From Acidithiobacillus thiooxidans ATCC 19377 (GTDB lineage Bacteria; Pseudomonadota; Gammaproteobacteria; Acidithiobacillales; Acidithiobacillaceae): a stretch of 64,000 nucleotides of DNA. A program made the position numbers and the translations under genes. The DNA is taken from positions 1,176,501 through 1,240,500 of the forward strand of contig NZ_CP045571.1 in the NCBI RefSeq assembly GCF_009662475.1, written 5' to 3'. The notes under the pieces are model-generated. The model saw only the letters and a list, made by a program, of their open reading frames with translations, was not told the DNA's origin and ran no database searches. Position 1 is the first letter of the stretch. Every line of letters begins with the position of its first letter. Of this stretch, positions 54,866 to 63,361 are shown one piece after another.

Positions 54866-55794
54866 GCACCGATCAGAAAGAGGGCCAGCAGTGTTTTGGT
54901 AAAAAGGAAGATGGTCCGCGCCCGCTGCCTCATGCCCGTAGGGGATTTGTGCTTCGTTTTGGCTTTCGCTGGTATCGGGCCTGGCATGGCTTCTGGAAAG
55001 ATGACTGCATTGATCGGGCTGGTCTGCTGTCCTATACGACTTTATTCGGTTTGATTCCGCTGGCAGTGCTGGTATTCAGTATGTGGAATCTGGTGGGTTT
55101 CAGCGTGATGCATCGCACACAGGTGGATCGTCTGATATTGCGCAGCTTTGTTCCGCAGACGGGTTATACCATTCTTCATGAAGTGAATTTACTGGCCGCC
55201 AAGGGTGCCCAACTGGGGTTGCTGGGGGTAATCGGTTTGTCGTTGACGGCTGTGTTTCTGCTGCACGCGGTAGAGCGGCATCTGAACGCCATCTGGGGGG
55301 TTGCACCCCATTGCTGGTGGTGCCGGGTTTTGCGTTATCTCGCCATGCTGGTCGTGGCGCCCCTGAGTGTGGCCTTGCTCCTGCCCCTGCTGGGGCCTTT
55401 ACAACCCTTGTTAAAATATCTGGGGCATATTCCCGTGCTGCCGCCGTTTTTCAGTCATATTCTGACTTTTTTGGTGGTGACGGTGATGATGCTGCTGCTC
55501 TACAAGATTCTGCCGGCGGCAGCGCCGCGCTGGCGTGATGCGCTGCTGGGGGGTATGACGGTAGCCTTTTTGTTTGAGCTGGACAAATTCGGGCTATCCG
55601 CCTATTTGCGCTTCTCGACTTTTGAAACAGTTTACGGGGCTCTGGGCGCTTTTCCGGTGTTTCTGCTCTGGTTGTATATGGCCTGGGCCAGCATTTTATT
55701 CGGCGCGGAGATGGCTGAAGCGGGTGTTTATTCTAACCAGAACGCGCTCAACCCGGCTCATAAACCAGCCGCACCCGTGAAGACGGATAAATGA
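54862..55794 (+). CDS. YihY/virulence factor BrkB family membrane protein
   Basis: 310 residues with six predicted helices. Family signatures: AGLLSYTTLFGLIPLAVLVFSMW, AVFLLHAVERHLNAIWGV, LPAAAPRWRDALLGGMTVAFLFELDKFGLSAYL and YGALGAFPVFLLWLYMAWASILFGAEM. Function unsettled (formerly annotated RNase BN). GTG start chosen because GGGAGG lies six bases before it and it overlaps the hda stop. The 3' end overlaps the convergent phnF gene by 47 bases. Confidence 0.88.
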   Translation: MSTDQKEGQQCFGKKEDGPRPLPHARRGFVLRFGFRWYRAWHGFWKDDCIDRAGLLSYTTLFGLIPLAVLVFSMWNLVGFSVMHRTQVDRLILRSFVPQTGYTILHEVNLLAAKGAQLGLLGVIGLSLTAVFLLHAVERHLNAIWGVAPHCWWCRVLRYLAMLVVAPLSVALLLPLLGPLQPLLKYLGHIPVLPPFFSHILTFLVVTVMMLLLYKILPAAAPRWRDALLGGMTVAFLFELDKFGLSAYLRFSTFETVYGALGAFPVFLLWLYMAWASILFGAEMAEAGVYSNQNALNPAHKPAAPVKTDK

Positions 55795-56500
55795 CCGTTG
55801 AGAATTCTATGCCGACGCCGCTCGTGTCGACGTTGACGTTTTCGCAGACAAAAACGATTTCACCTTTTTCGACTTGCAGCAGCTCCCGCTCCTGGGGGCC
55901 GGACATGGCGGCCGAAATGGTGGAGCGCATGCGGGTATAATCCTGTATGCCATGCTGGCGCAGGGATTCAGTGATACCGCGTCCGGCGTGCAGATCATCC
56001 ACCAGGGCCAGCAGGGCTTCCCCGAAAAAAAGATGTCTGGCAATGGAAATGGGCTCTTCACCGACCCGGCCAAGGGTTTTGATCATGGCAACCTGGGAAT
56101 ATTCCGGGAAGACGCCATATTGCTGAATGCGCGCCAATTCAGGCAGCTCGGCCAGATTCAGTATGGCCGCTTCGAGAATGTCATTTTTGCCGGGTTTATT
56201 GTACTTTTTGACCCATTCCGAAAAGCGCGGCCTTTCGACCAGTTCATAGTCAAACACATGCTTGGCAACAAAACTGCCGCGACCATGCTGTATGCGCACT
56301 TTGCCCACGGCCGCGAGTTCCTGCAGGGCGCGGCGCATGGTGTGGCGATTGACTCCGTAAGCCTTGGCCAGATCCGCCTCGCCGGGCAGTTTCTGGTTTT
56401 CGACAAGTTCACCGGAATCTATGCGGGCCTGCAGATCATCGACAATTTGTTTCCAGATGGTGATTCCGGGGACGAACTGCACTTTGCTGGTGCTGATCAT
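55748..56500 (-). CDS. phnF: GntR/UTRA-family regulator PhnF
   Basis: 250 residues. Winged helix-turn-helix (WKQIVDDLQARIDSGELVENQKLPGEADLAKAYGVNRHTMRRALQELAAVGKVRIQHGRGSFVA) followed by a UTRA ligand-binding domain (PEYSQVAMIKTLGRVGEEPISIARHLF... YTRMRSTISAAMSGPQERELLQV). Located as last gene of the C-P lyase operon, it probably represses it and responds to a phosphonate or pathway intermediate. ATG overlaps the phnN stop as ATGA. Its tail overlaps the convergent YihY gene. Confidence 0.88.
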   Translation of the reverse strand: MISTSKVQFVPGITIWKQIVDDLQARIDSGELVENQKLPGEADLAKAYGVNRHTMRRALQELAAVGKVRIQHGRGSFVAKHVFDYELVERPRFSEWVKKYNKPGKNDILEAAILNLAELPELARIQQYGVFPEYSQVAMIKTLGRVGEEPISIARHLFFGEALLALVDDLHAGRGITESLRQHGIQDYTRMRSTISAAMSGPQERELLQVEKGEIVFVCENVNVDTSGVGIEFSTVIYPSSRVRLVYEPG

Positions 56501-57045
56501 GGGCGTTCCACCAAACCGATGAGGCTGTGCACACATTGTTTGATGGCCTCTTCCAGCAATCCATCATTACGGATGGTGGTCATGGGCAACTGCTCCGGCA
56601 GGGGAATGTGACGACGCAGGCGGTCGTTGATGGATGCAGCACTTTCACGATGGCGTTTTTCCAGGCGGCGGCGAATTTCCGAGGGCGAAGCGGTGATATA
56701 TAAAACATGTCCACCATGTTCCGCAAGCAGGTCATTCAATACCGTGCGCGAAACATTGGCAATGATGATCTGCACAGCGGCGTTTTGGGGCTGCAATTCC
56801 GACCGGGGCAGACCGTAGGATAGCTGGTGCGCGTCCCAGGTTTTGGCAAAATAACCGGATTCAGTGTGCTGTCTGAATGCTTCGGCACTGATGTTGATTT
56901 CTCCAGCCTGTGGAGTATTGCGGGTAACCATTCGCCGGGCGAAATAAAAACGTGGGTCATTTTTCAGTGTGGCTTCTGCGCCGCGAATAACTGAATCCTT
57001 GCCCGCACCGGAAGGACCCACTACCAGAACCAGCAGGGGCTTCAT
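56497..57045 (-). CDS. phnN: Ribose 1,5-bisphosphate phosphokinase
   Basis: 182 residues, guanylate-kinase-like fold. P-loop VVGPSGAGKDSVI, FARRMVTRNTPQAGEINIS, YGLPRSELQ. Phosphorylates ribose 1,5-bisphosphate to PRPP, returning the ribose carbon of the C-P lyase pathway to metabolism. Overlaps the DUF1045 gene by four bases and phnF by four. Confidence 0.93.
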   Translation of the reverse strand: MKPLLVLVVGPSGAGKDSVIRGAEATLKNDPRFYFARRMVTRNTPQAGEINISAEAFRQHTESGYFAKTWDAHQLSYGLPRSELQPQNAAVQIIIANVSRTVLNDLLAEHGGHVLYITASPSEIRRRLEKRHRESAASINDRLRRHIPLPEQLPMTTIRNDGLLEEAIKQCVHSLIGLVERP

Positions 57046-57728
57046 GATTTATTTTGGCGGGGGGCGGGTATCGCCGGAGCGAGGGGCAGGCGACGCAAAA
57101 GGGTGAAGGGTGCGTTCGGGTCTGTTTCACAGGCTAATGCGAGGCTCTGCAAGCGGCGTGGCCGCCAGGGGATGTCACCAAAATACTCTTTGGCGATTGT
57201 CAGCAAACGCGTGTCCGGTTGCTGGTCACTGAGCGTCATGTGAAAAACAAACTCTTCAAATACATATGGATAGCCCCATCGTTCCAGGTATTCTCGGTGC
57301 TGGGGAAGCTTTAACTTCTGGCTTCTTGCCGAAATTTCCTCGTCAGTGTAGGGCCGCCGCCAGGGTTCCAGGTTGCGCACGCAGGCATCTGCCAATGCGT
57401 GCAGTTCAGGACAGGGCTGGCTAAGACGCAGAGCAACAAAGCCTTCATCCTGAACCAATTGCAGGGGAGGCAGGAAAAAAGCCGGGGTATCTGCGAGCTG
57501 TTGCTCCAGCTTTGCGATCAGCTTATCCAGGTTACCCTGCAAGGGCATGGGCGCTTTGATGGTGGCATGGAAGCCATAACGACTGGCGCGTCGTGAAGCC
57601 TCTGCGAGGCCATGAATCGGGGGTCTTTGTCTTGCCTGCGCAGTTTCGGAATCCCAACCCAACCAATGGCTACCTGCTATCCACAGGGGATCATCGGCTT
57701 CTGGTACATAATAAATGGCGACACGCAT
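57042..57728 (-). CDS. DUF1045 2H-phosphoesterase-like phosphonate metabolism protein
   Basis: 228 residues. Two HxT motifs, FHATIKAPM and FHMTLSD, mark the 2H phosphoesterase fold. This family is regularly found in phn operons between phnM and phnN, where it may take over the cyclic-phosphate step done by PhnP elsewhere; no phnP is visible in this window. Start at MRVAIYYVPEADD, four bases after the phnM stop; the open frame continues upstream into phnM without similarity. Confidence 0.85.
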   Translation of the reverse strand: MRVAIYYVPEADDPLWIAGSHWLGWDSETAQARQRPPIHGLAEASRRASRYGFHATIKAPMPLQGNLDKLIAKLEQQLADTPAFFLPPLQLVQDEGFVALRLSQPCPELHALADACVRNLEPWRRPYTDEEISARSQKLKLPQHREYLERWGYPYVFEEFVFHMTLSDQQPDTRLLTIAKEYFGDIPWRPRRLQSLALACETDPNAPFTLLRRLPLAPAIPAPRQNKS

Positions 57729-57732
57729 GGAT

Positions 57733-58872
57733 TCAGGCAATTCTTTCACCGGCTTTCCAGACTGCACGCAATAAAGGATGGTTGTCGAAATCGCGCACCC
57801 GGAGCAGGTCGCCGCGCATGCCGATTTGCAGCGCGCCACGATCTTCCAGCCCGAGCATGCGCGCCGGGGCGAGGCTGACCATCTGCACCGCTTCAGGGAG
57901 CTTGATCAGGCTCATGCGGGTCAGAGCAAAGGCCGCTTCCAGCATGGCGTGGGGGACGTAGTCCGAGGCGAGCACATCCACCAGTCCGGCGGCAACCAGA
58001 TCGCGTACGGCGACATTGCCGGAATGGGAGCCACCGCGCACCACGTTGGGGGCACCTGCGACGGTGGCCATCCCCAGTTTTCTGGCTTCCTGTGCCGCTT
58101 CCAGGGTCACCGGGAATTCGGCAATGCGAATACCCTCTGCGGCGTTTCGGCGAACTTCTTCGGCGGTGCGGTCGTCATGGCTGGCGATTTGCAAACCCAT
58201 CCCGTGCAATTTTTCGAGAAGATAATGCCGATTGATCTCACTATGCATTTCCCGACGCTGCTGGGCTTCCACAATCATCTGGTCCAGTTCGGCCTCGCTG
58301 TATCCATCACCACGCCGTCCTTCGCGGAATTTGTCGAGATTGGCATGCTGGCCGACGCCGGGGGTGTGGTCCATGATGCTGATCATGTGAACCGGGGCCT
58401 GAGCCATTGCTGTTTCAAACAATTGCTGCATGTTGGGTGTCGGGAGTTCACAGCGCAGATGCAGCACATGGTCGGAACGTAATAACCCTTGTTCATCCAG
58501 AAAAGTAAGATCTACGACCGCATCGCGAAGGGTCTGGATACGCTGGCTTTCAAAGCCGGCATCTCCGACACAGAGGGCATCTGCCACAGTGGTGATGCCT
58601 GCGGCCGCACACTGGCTGTCATGGGCCAGAAAAGCGGAACGGGAAGGCCAGCGCACGTTGCTGCGCGGCTGTACCTGGCGTTCGAGATTGTCGGTGTGCA
58701 CATCCACCAGTCCGGGCAACAACCAGTCGCCCTGTCCGTCTTCACTGCCGGGTCGGGGATGCGGGTCTTGTTCCAGCGCTATGATTTTGCCGTTTTCATC
58801 CAGGGTCAGAGCGCCATGAACAATGCGATCTTCCAGAACCATACGGAAATTACTGAAGGTCAGGGTTTTCAT
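57733..58872 (-). CDS. phnM: Alpha-D-ribose 1-methylphosphonate 5-triphosphate diphosphatase
   Basis: 379 residues, amidohydrolase fold. Metal-binding LPGLVDVHTDNLER, long VHMISIMDHTPGVGQHANLDKF segment, IASHDDRTAEEV, and GAPNVVRGGSHSGNVAV plus LASDYVPHAMLEAAF. Removes pyrophosphate from the RPnTP intermediate before the C-P lyase step. Overlaps phnL by ATGA. Confidence 0.95.
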   Translation of the reverse strand: MKTLTFSNFRMVLEDRIVHGALTLDENGKIIALEQDPHPRPGSEDGQGDWLLPGLVDVHTDNLERQVQPRSNVRWPSRSAFLAHDSQCAAAGITTVADALCVGDAGFESQRIQTLRDAVVDLTFLDEQGLLRSDHVLHLRCELPTPNMQQLFETAMAQAPVHMISIMDHTPGVGQHANLDKFREGRRGDGYSEAELDQMIVEAQQRREMHSEINRHYLLEKLHGMGLQIASHDDRTAEEVRRNAAEGIRIAEFPVTLEAAQEARKLGMATVAGAPNVVRGGSHSGNVAVRDLVAAGLVDVLASDYVPHAMLEAAFALTRMSLIKLPEAVQMVSLAPARMLGLEDRGALQIGMRGDLLRVRDFDNHPLLRAVWKAGERIA

Positions 58873-59567
58873 GGGACAGGCTCCGAAAAGGATGGGATGG
58901 AATATTGGCGATCAGCCACCTGAGCGATAAAGTCGGGGTCGTGAAATGCCGCCAGCACCGCCCGACCGGTTTTTTTGGCTTGAAGAATCTTGTTTTTGAC
59001 CGCTGTAGCATTGCGACCATCCAGGGAAGCGGTCGGTTCATCGAGCAGAATCAGGGGGTGTTGACCGACAAAAGCTCTGGCCAGATTCACCCGTTGCTGT
59101 TCGCCCCCGGAAAAGGTGGCGGGAGGCAGGGCGTGCAGGTGTTGCGGCAGATTCAATTCCAGCAATATCTCAGTGGCGCGTTCCATGGCCGTTTGCGTAT
59201 CAATGCCCTGATCGGCCAGGGGTTGCGCGACCAGATCCAGGGTGGAGACTCTGGGAATGACCCGCAGAAACTGACTGGCATAAGCCATGACCTGTCGCCG
59301 CAACGCGATGATTTCGCGGGGGCTGCTTTGCAAAATATCCACCATACTCAGCCCGTTGCGCAGGCGGATGGCACCGGATTCTGCCCGATAATTCCCATAT
59401 ATTGTTCTCAGCAGGGATGATTTTCCACTACCTGAGGCGCCGACCAGCGCGACGCATTCACCGGCAGCAACGCTCAATTGTATATGGCGCAAAATAGGCA
59501 GATTCAAACCACCACGCAGATGCAACACAAATTTTTTGCTGAGTTTTTCAATTTCCAGAATATTCAT
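58869..59567 (-). CDS. phnL: C-P lyase ABC-type subunit PhnL
   Basis: 232 residues. Walker A LVGASGSGKSSLLRTIYGNY, signature FSGGEQQRVNLARAF, Walker B LILLDEPTASLDGRN. ABC-type ATPase of the C-P lyase machinery, not a membrane transporter component. Four-base overlaps with phnK and phnM. Confidence 0.95.
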   Translation of the reverse strand: MNILEIEKLSKKFVLHLRGGLNLPILRHIQLSVAAGECVALVGASGSGKSSLLRTIYGNYRAESGAIRLRNGLSMVDILQSSPREIIALRRQVMAYASQFLRVIPRVSTLDLVAQPLADQGIDTQTAMERATEILLELNLPQHLHALPPATFSGGEQQRVNLARAFVGQHPLILLDEPTASLDGRNATAVKNKILQAKKTGRAVLAAFHDPDFIAQVADRQYSIPSFSEPVP

Positions 59568-60346
59568 GCCGGGAGCACCGAACTGACCAAAAGTTGGGTG
59601 TAAGGATGTTGCGGATCATCCAGCACCTGATCGGCCAGCCCTTCTTCGATGATTTCGCCCTGACGCATGACCGCAATGCGCTGGGCGAGGAGGCGGGCTA
59701 CTGCCAGATCATGGGTAACCAGCACTACCGCCATATTTTCCGCAATAACCAGTTTGCGGAGCAGGTCCAGCAAGGCGGCCTGTACGGAAACATCCAGACC
59801 GCTGGTGGGTTCGTCCAGATAAAGCAGGGCGGGCTGGCTGATGAGTGTGCGGGCAATCTGCAGGCGCTGCAACATGCCGCCGGAAAAAGTTTCGGGTAAA
59901 TCATCCAGGCGGGTCGGATCAACTTCCACTTTTTGCAGCCAGTACAGGGCTTCCTCGCGCAATTGGCCATAATGGCGCAGGCCCATGATCATGCGTCTTT
60001 CGACGATATTGCCGCCGGCGCTGATTTCCATGCGCAGGGCATCGCGGGGATTCTGGCAGACAAAGCCCCAGGCCGTGCGTTGCAGATGCCGGAGTGTCTG
60101 TCTGCTGAGTGCAGAGACAGGACGCAAGCCCAGATCCGGAGTGCTGGCCTGTATTGCACCCTGAGTGGGCGACAAGGTGCCGTAAAAGAGGTTCAGCAAG
60201 GTGGATTTGCCCGAACCACTTTCGCCAACAATGGCCAGGACTTCGCCGGGATATAATTCCAGAGACACCTGACGAATCACTGGCTGCTTGCCAAAGTGAA
60301 AATACAGGTTTCGGGCGACCAGTGCAGGTTGGATGTTTACTGGCAT
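59564..60346 (-). CDS. phnK: C-P lyase ABC-type subunit PhnK
   Basis: 260 residues. Walker A IVGESGSGKSTLLNLFYG, signature FSGGMLQRLQIARTLI, Walker B LLYLDEPTSGLDV, and H-loop LVTHDLAVARLLA. Binds the PhnGHIJ core complex. The start MPVNIQPALVA lies inside the end of phnJ (10-base overlap). Confidence 0.95.
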   Translation of the reverse strand: MPVNIQPALVARNLYFHFGKQPVIRQVSLELYPGEVLAIVGESGSGKSTLLNLFYGTLSPTQGAIQASTPDLGLRPVSALSRQTLRHLQRTAWGFVCQNPRDALRMEISAGGNIVERRMIMGLRHYGQLREEALYWLQKVEVDPTRLDDLPETFSGGMLQRLQIARTLISQPALLYLDEPTSGLDVSVQAALLDLLRKLVIAENMAVVLVTHDLAVARLLAQRIAVMRQGEIIEEGLADQVLDDPQHPYTQLLVSSVLPA

Positions 60347-61164
60347 GATGGTCGCCCGCAATAGTCGGTGTCGGAACAGACAAACTGTCTTTTACCGCTG
60401 TCATCGAGAATGATTTCGTCCTTGTAGGAGCTGGTCGATCCACACAGCGCGCAGGGGGCTTGCGCCTGCAGCGGAGTAAAGGGGTAATCTTCAAAGGCCA
60501 GAGGCACGACGCGGGTATAAGGAGGAACGGCGTAGAGGCGTTTTTCGCGCCCGGCTCCGAATAGTTGCAGGGCAGGGTTCATGTGCATTTTCGGGACATC
60601 AAAAGCCGGAATGGGAGAGGGCGACATCAGGTACCGGTCATGCACCATGACCGGGTAATCATAGCCGATAGCCACGCGGCCATAGCGGGTAATGTGATCA
60701 TAAAGCTGTAAGTACATCAGGCTGTAATCGGCCATGGCGTGCAAAATCCGGGTTTCCGTGCGGCGTGGTTCCAGCTTGAAGAGCGGCTCAGGCATGGGGA
60801 CCTGATAGACGATGATCTGGTCGGCACGCAGTGCTGTTTCCGGGATCCGGTGGCGGGTCTGGATGATGCTGGCCTGCCGGGTGTCGGTCGTCGTGGCGAT
60901 TCCGGCTACGCTTTGGAAAAAATGCCGGATGGAAACGGCATTGGTGGTGTCATCGGCGCCCTGATCAATGACTTTGAGAATATCATCCTTCCCGATAATG
61001 GCGGCAGTTACCTGGATACCTCCGGTTCCCCAACCATAGGGCAGAGGCATTTCCCGGCTGGCAAAGGCAATCTGGTGACCGGGAATGGCAACGGCTTTGA
61101 GCAGACTGCGGCGGATGGCCCGTTTACTGTTTTCATCGAGATAGGCAAAGTTATAGGGCATCAT
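60337..61164 (-). CDS. phnJ: Carbon-phosphorus lyase catalytic subunit PhnJ
   Basis: 275 residues; a non-canonical radical-SAM enzyme that cleaves the C-P bond of ribosyl alkylphosphonates. N-terminal MPYNFAYLDENSKRAIRRSLLKAVAIPG, SREMPLPYGWGTGGIQVTA, and four C-terminal cysteines in CALCG...VCSDTDYCGRPSC holding the 4Fe-4S cluster and the catalytic thiol. 14-base overlap with phnI. Confidence 0.96.
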   Translation of the reverse strand: MMPYNFAYLDENSKRAIRRSLLKAVAIPGHQIAFASREMPLPYGWGTGGIQVTAAIIGKDDILKVIDQGADDTTNAVSIRHFFQSVAGIATTTDTRQASIIQTRHRIPETALRADQIIVYQVPMPEPLFKLEPRRTETRILHAMADYSLMYLQLYDHITRYGRVAIGYDYPVMVHDRYLMSPSPIPAFDVPKMHMNPALQLFGAGREKRLYAVPPYTRVVPLAFEDYPFTPLQAQAPCALCGSTSSYKDEIILDDSGKRQFVCSDTDYCGRPSCQ

Positions 61165-62257
61165 CGTGTTTTACCGTTGTGCCGGGCGATTGGGCGCGCA
61201 GAGCCCGTAATGTCGAAATTTCACTCTGAAAATCCACATGGTGGGGAAGTTTCAGATGTTCCACAAAACCGGTGGCTTCCACATTATCACAATGACTGAG
61301 CACAAATTCTTCATCCTGTGCGAGCGCGTCCACCTTTTCGCCAAGTTCCTGAGCGCGCAAGGCACGATCGAGCAATGCCATAGCGATGGCCTTGCGTTCA
61401 TTGTGTCCGAAAACCAGTCCGTAGCCTCGGGTAAAGGTGGCCGTGTCCGGTGAGTCTCCCTGAAACTGGTTGATCATCTGGCATTCTGTCATTTCTATGC
61501 TGCCGATGCAGAGGCTGAAGCCCAGTTCTGGCGGGCAGATTTCGACATTGACGGAGCCATGGCTTAATTCGGCAATAAAGGGATGGTTTTGCCCATAGCC
61601 GCGTTGGGTAGAGTAGGCCATGCCGAGCACAAAACCTTCATCCGCCCGCGCCAATGTTTGCAGGCGCTGGGCACGACTGGCAGGAAAACCGGGCGGGATT
61701 TGGGTGATGTCCCGATTTTCGGCATCTGCTGCTTCGGTAGAGCTCTTTTCAATCAGACCTTCTGTTTCGAGAAGTTCCATGACGCTGGTTTTGTTCAGAG
61801 TGGCTTTTGGAGGGATGCCGGAGGTGGCGGAGGCAGCTTCTGCTTCTTCCTGCGCGGGCAGGTTCTGAAAATAACCGAGCAGACGATGGGAGTAATCATA
61901 GGTGGCTCCGAGTTGCTGGCCGCCGGGAACGTCCTTGAAGGCAGCAGATATATGTCTTTGCAAATGGGCTTGGCCGAGATTAAGAGGAAGCGAATCCAGA
62001 AAACGACTTAATGTGGCGCGGTAGGCGCGGACGATAAATACCGCCTCGATACTGTCGCCCTGCGCTTGCAGAAGGGCTTTTGCGGCAATATCCCGGTCGT
62101 ACAGCGAGGCTTCGGCCATGATGCGATCAATGCTCAGATGCAGGTGCCGGGCGATTTGTGCCTGCAGGTCGTCAGGATTTGCTGCATTTCTTTCGGCAAC
62201 CATCTGATGGGCGGCGTGAATGGCCTGGGCACCTCCTTTGGCGGCTACATAGGACAT
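61151..62257 (-). CDS. phnI: C-P lyase subunit PhnI
   Basis: 368 residues. Begins MSYVAAKGGAQAIHAAHQM, typical for PhnI. Purine nucleosidase activity with PhnGHL transfers the phosphonate onto ribose triphosphate. Motifs seen: TPPDITR-like ITQIPPGFPASRAQRLQTLARADEGFVLGMAYSTQRGYGQNHPF, and CIGSIEMTECQMINQF. A long polar insertion (EEAEAASATSGIPPKATLNK) lies in the middle. Three bases after phnH. Confidence 0.95.
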   Translation of the reverse strand: MSYVAAKGGAQAIHAAHQMVAERNAANPDDLQAQIARHLHLSIDRIMAEASLYDRDIAAKALLQAQGDSIEAVFIVRAYRATLSRFLDSLPLNLGQAHLQRHISAAFKDVPGGQQLGATYDYSHRLLGYFQNLPAQEEAEAASATSGIPPKATLNKTSVMELLETEGLIEKSSTEAADAENRDITQIPPGFPASRAQRLQTLARADEGFVLGMAYSTQRGYGQNHPFIAELSHGSVNVEICPPELGFSLCIGSIEMTECQMINQFQGDSPDTATFTRGYGLVFGHNERKAIAMALLDRALRAQELGEKVDALAQDEEFVLSHCDNVEATGFVEHLKLPHHVDFQSEISTLRALRAQSPGTTVKHDDAL

Positions 62258-62260
62258 GAC

Positions 62261-62833
62261 TTAATTCTCCCTGTCTGCATGAATGCTGATGGAGCGGGGC
62301 AGGCAAAGACATTCATTCCTGCAGCATAAAATCAGATCTATCCCGCGAGGATAAAGGCCCTGCTGCTTATGCCAGAAGTTCACGAATCCGGGTGCGAGCC
62401 GGGGGGCGGCTGTCCGGCTGCTGGCAATGCCGGGACCAGTCAACTGCAGAGGCGCTCCATCGCTCAGGCTGTCCAGCTCCAGAATCAGGGTGGCGCCTTT
62501 TTCCGGTTCTTCTTCACTGCCAATATTCAGCAAGTTTTGATCCCAATCCCAGTGCTTACCCGTGCCAAGGGCAAATACAGCTTGTTCTGGTGAACTGATG
62601 GGGACCCGACAGTGCCTGAGTAGCCAGGGCGCTACAGATTCCGGCATCTGGAAAACGCTGATCGGACTGGCACCATCCAGCAGGCTCAGGCAAATAGCCG
62701 CACAGGCAGGAGATAAGGGGGCTGAAGACAGTCTGTCAGACCATTCTGCTGTGTCGAACGCAAAAGTTTTACCGGGTGCGGACATGGCATTTAACAGGGT
62801 TCTGAAAACCTGCTGATTTTGCCCGCTGTTCAT
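62261..62833 (-). CDS. phnH: C-P lyase subunit PhnH
   Basis: 190 residues. FRTLLNAMSAPGKTFAFD at the N-terminus, AAICLSLLDGASPISVF, LELDSLSDGAPLQLTGPGI and the ending GIDLILCCRNECLCLPRS fit PhnH. Structural core subunit of the PhnGHIJ complex. Overlaps phnG by four bases. Confidence 0.93.
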   Translation of the reverse strand: MNSGQNQQVFRTLLNAMSAPGKTFAFDTAEWSDRLSSAPLSPACAAICLSLLDGASPISVFQMPESVAPWLLRHCRVPISSPEQAVFALGTGKHWDWDQNLLNIGSEEEPEKGATLILELDSLSDGAPLQLTGPGIASSRTAAPRLAPGFVNFWHKQQGLYPRGIDLILCCRNECLCLPRSISIHADREN

Positions 62834-63306
62834 GCGCGCATGTTTTCCATGCTGAAAAACTGAACCTGGGTACGCTGCATTTTATCCACGACTGCCTGTT
62901 CATTGCGTAGGCGTTTTTGTTGCAAGGGCTGGATTGCCCGATGCCACAGATCTTGAAAACGGGCGGAATCTTGCAGCAAGGCATCCCAACGGGCGGCCCA
63001 CAATGCTCTTTCAGTTTCCTGCCCCAATATCCAGGAATATCCGGTATGGCCTTGGGTATCCTCCACCATACAGCGGGTGATGCTGCATTCTCCCACCGGA
63101 AAAGGTGACCCGTTTCCGGCAATGCGTCCGTAAATCATGATGCTGCCAAGTTCCGGGCCTGCCAATATCTGATAATTTGGCCAGCTTTTAACCATGGCTG
63201 AAATCATCTGGATATCCTCCAGGCTGGCTACCGCCAGTTCCCGCATCCAGTCTGGGCGTTGTGCTACTGAATGCGTGAGGGGTGTGGGGCTGTTGGGCAT
63301 ATCCAT
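62830..63306 (-). CDS. phnG: C-P lyase subunit PhnG
   Basis: 158 residues, first gene of the operon. RPDWMRELAVASLEDIQ, FPVGECSITRCMVE, GHTGYSWILGQETERALWAARWDALLQ are characteristic. Core subunit. Preceded by a clear promoter 24-52 bases before the start codon. Confidence 0.93.
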   Translation of the reverse strand: MDMPNSPTPLTHSVAQRPDWMRELAVASLEDIQMISAMVKSWPNYQILAGPELGSIMIYGRIAGNGSPFPVGECSITRCMVEDTQGHTGYSWILGQETERALWAARWDALLQDSARFQDLWHRAIQPLQQKRLRNEQAVVDKMQRTQVQFFSMENMRA

Positions 63307-63329
63307 CTTGATCTTGTATAGATGACTGG

Positions 63330-63358
63330 ATCATAACAGGCATAAGCTTGGCCGGCAA
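63330..63358 (-). promoter_or_regulatory. Promoter of the phn operon
   Basis: Minus strand TTGCCG (63358-63353), 17-base spacer, TATGAT (63335-63330). Predicted start of transcription near 63323, about 17 bases before phnG. PhnF would be expected to act here; no clear operator was identified. Confidence 0.6.
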
Positions 63359-63361
63359 TGA

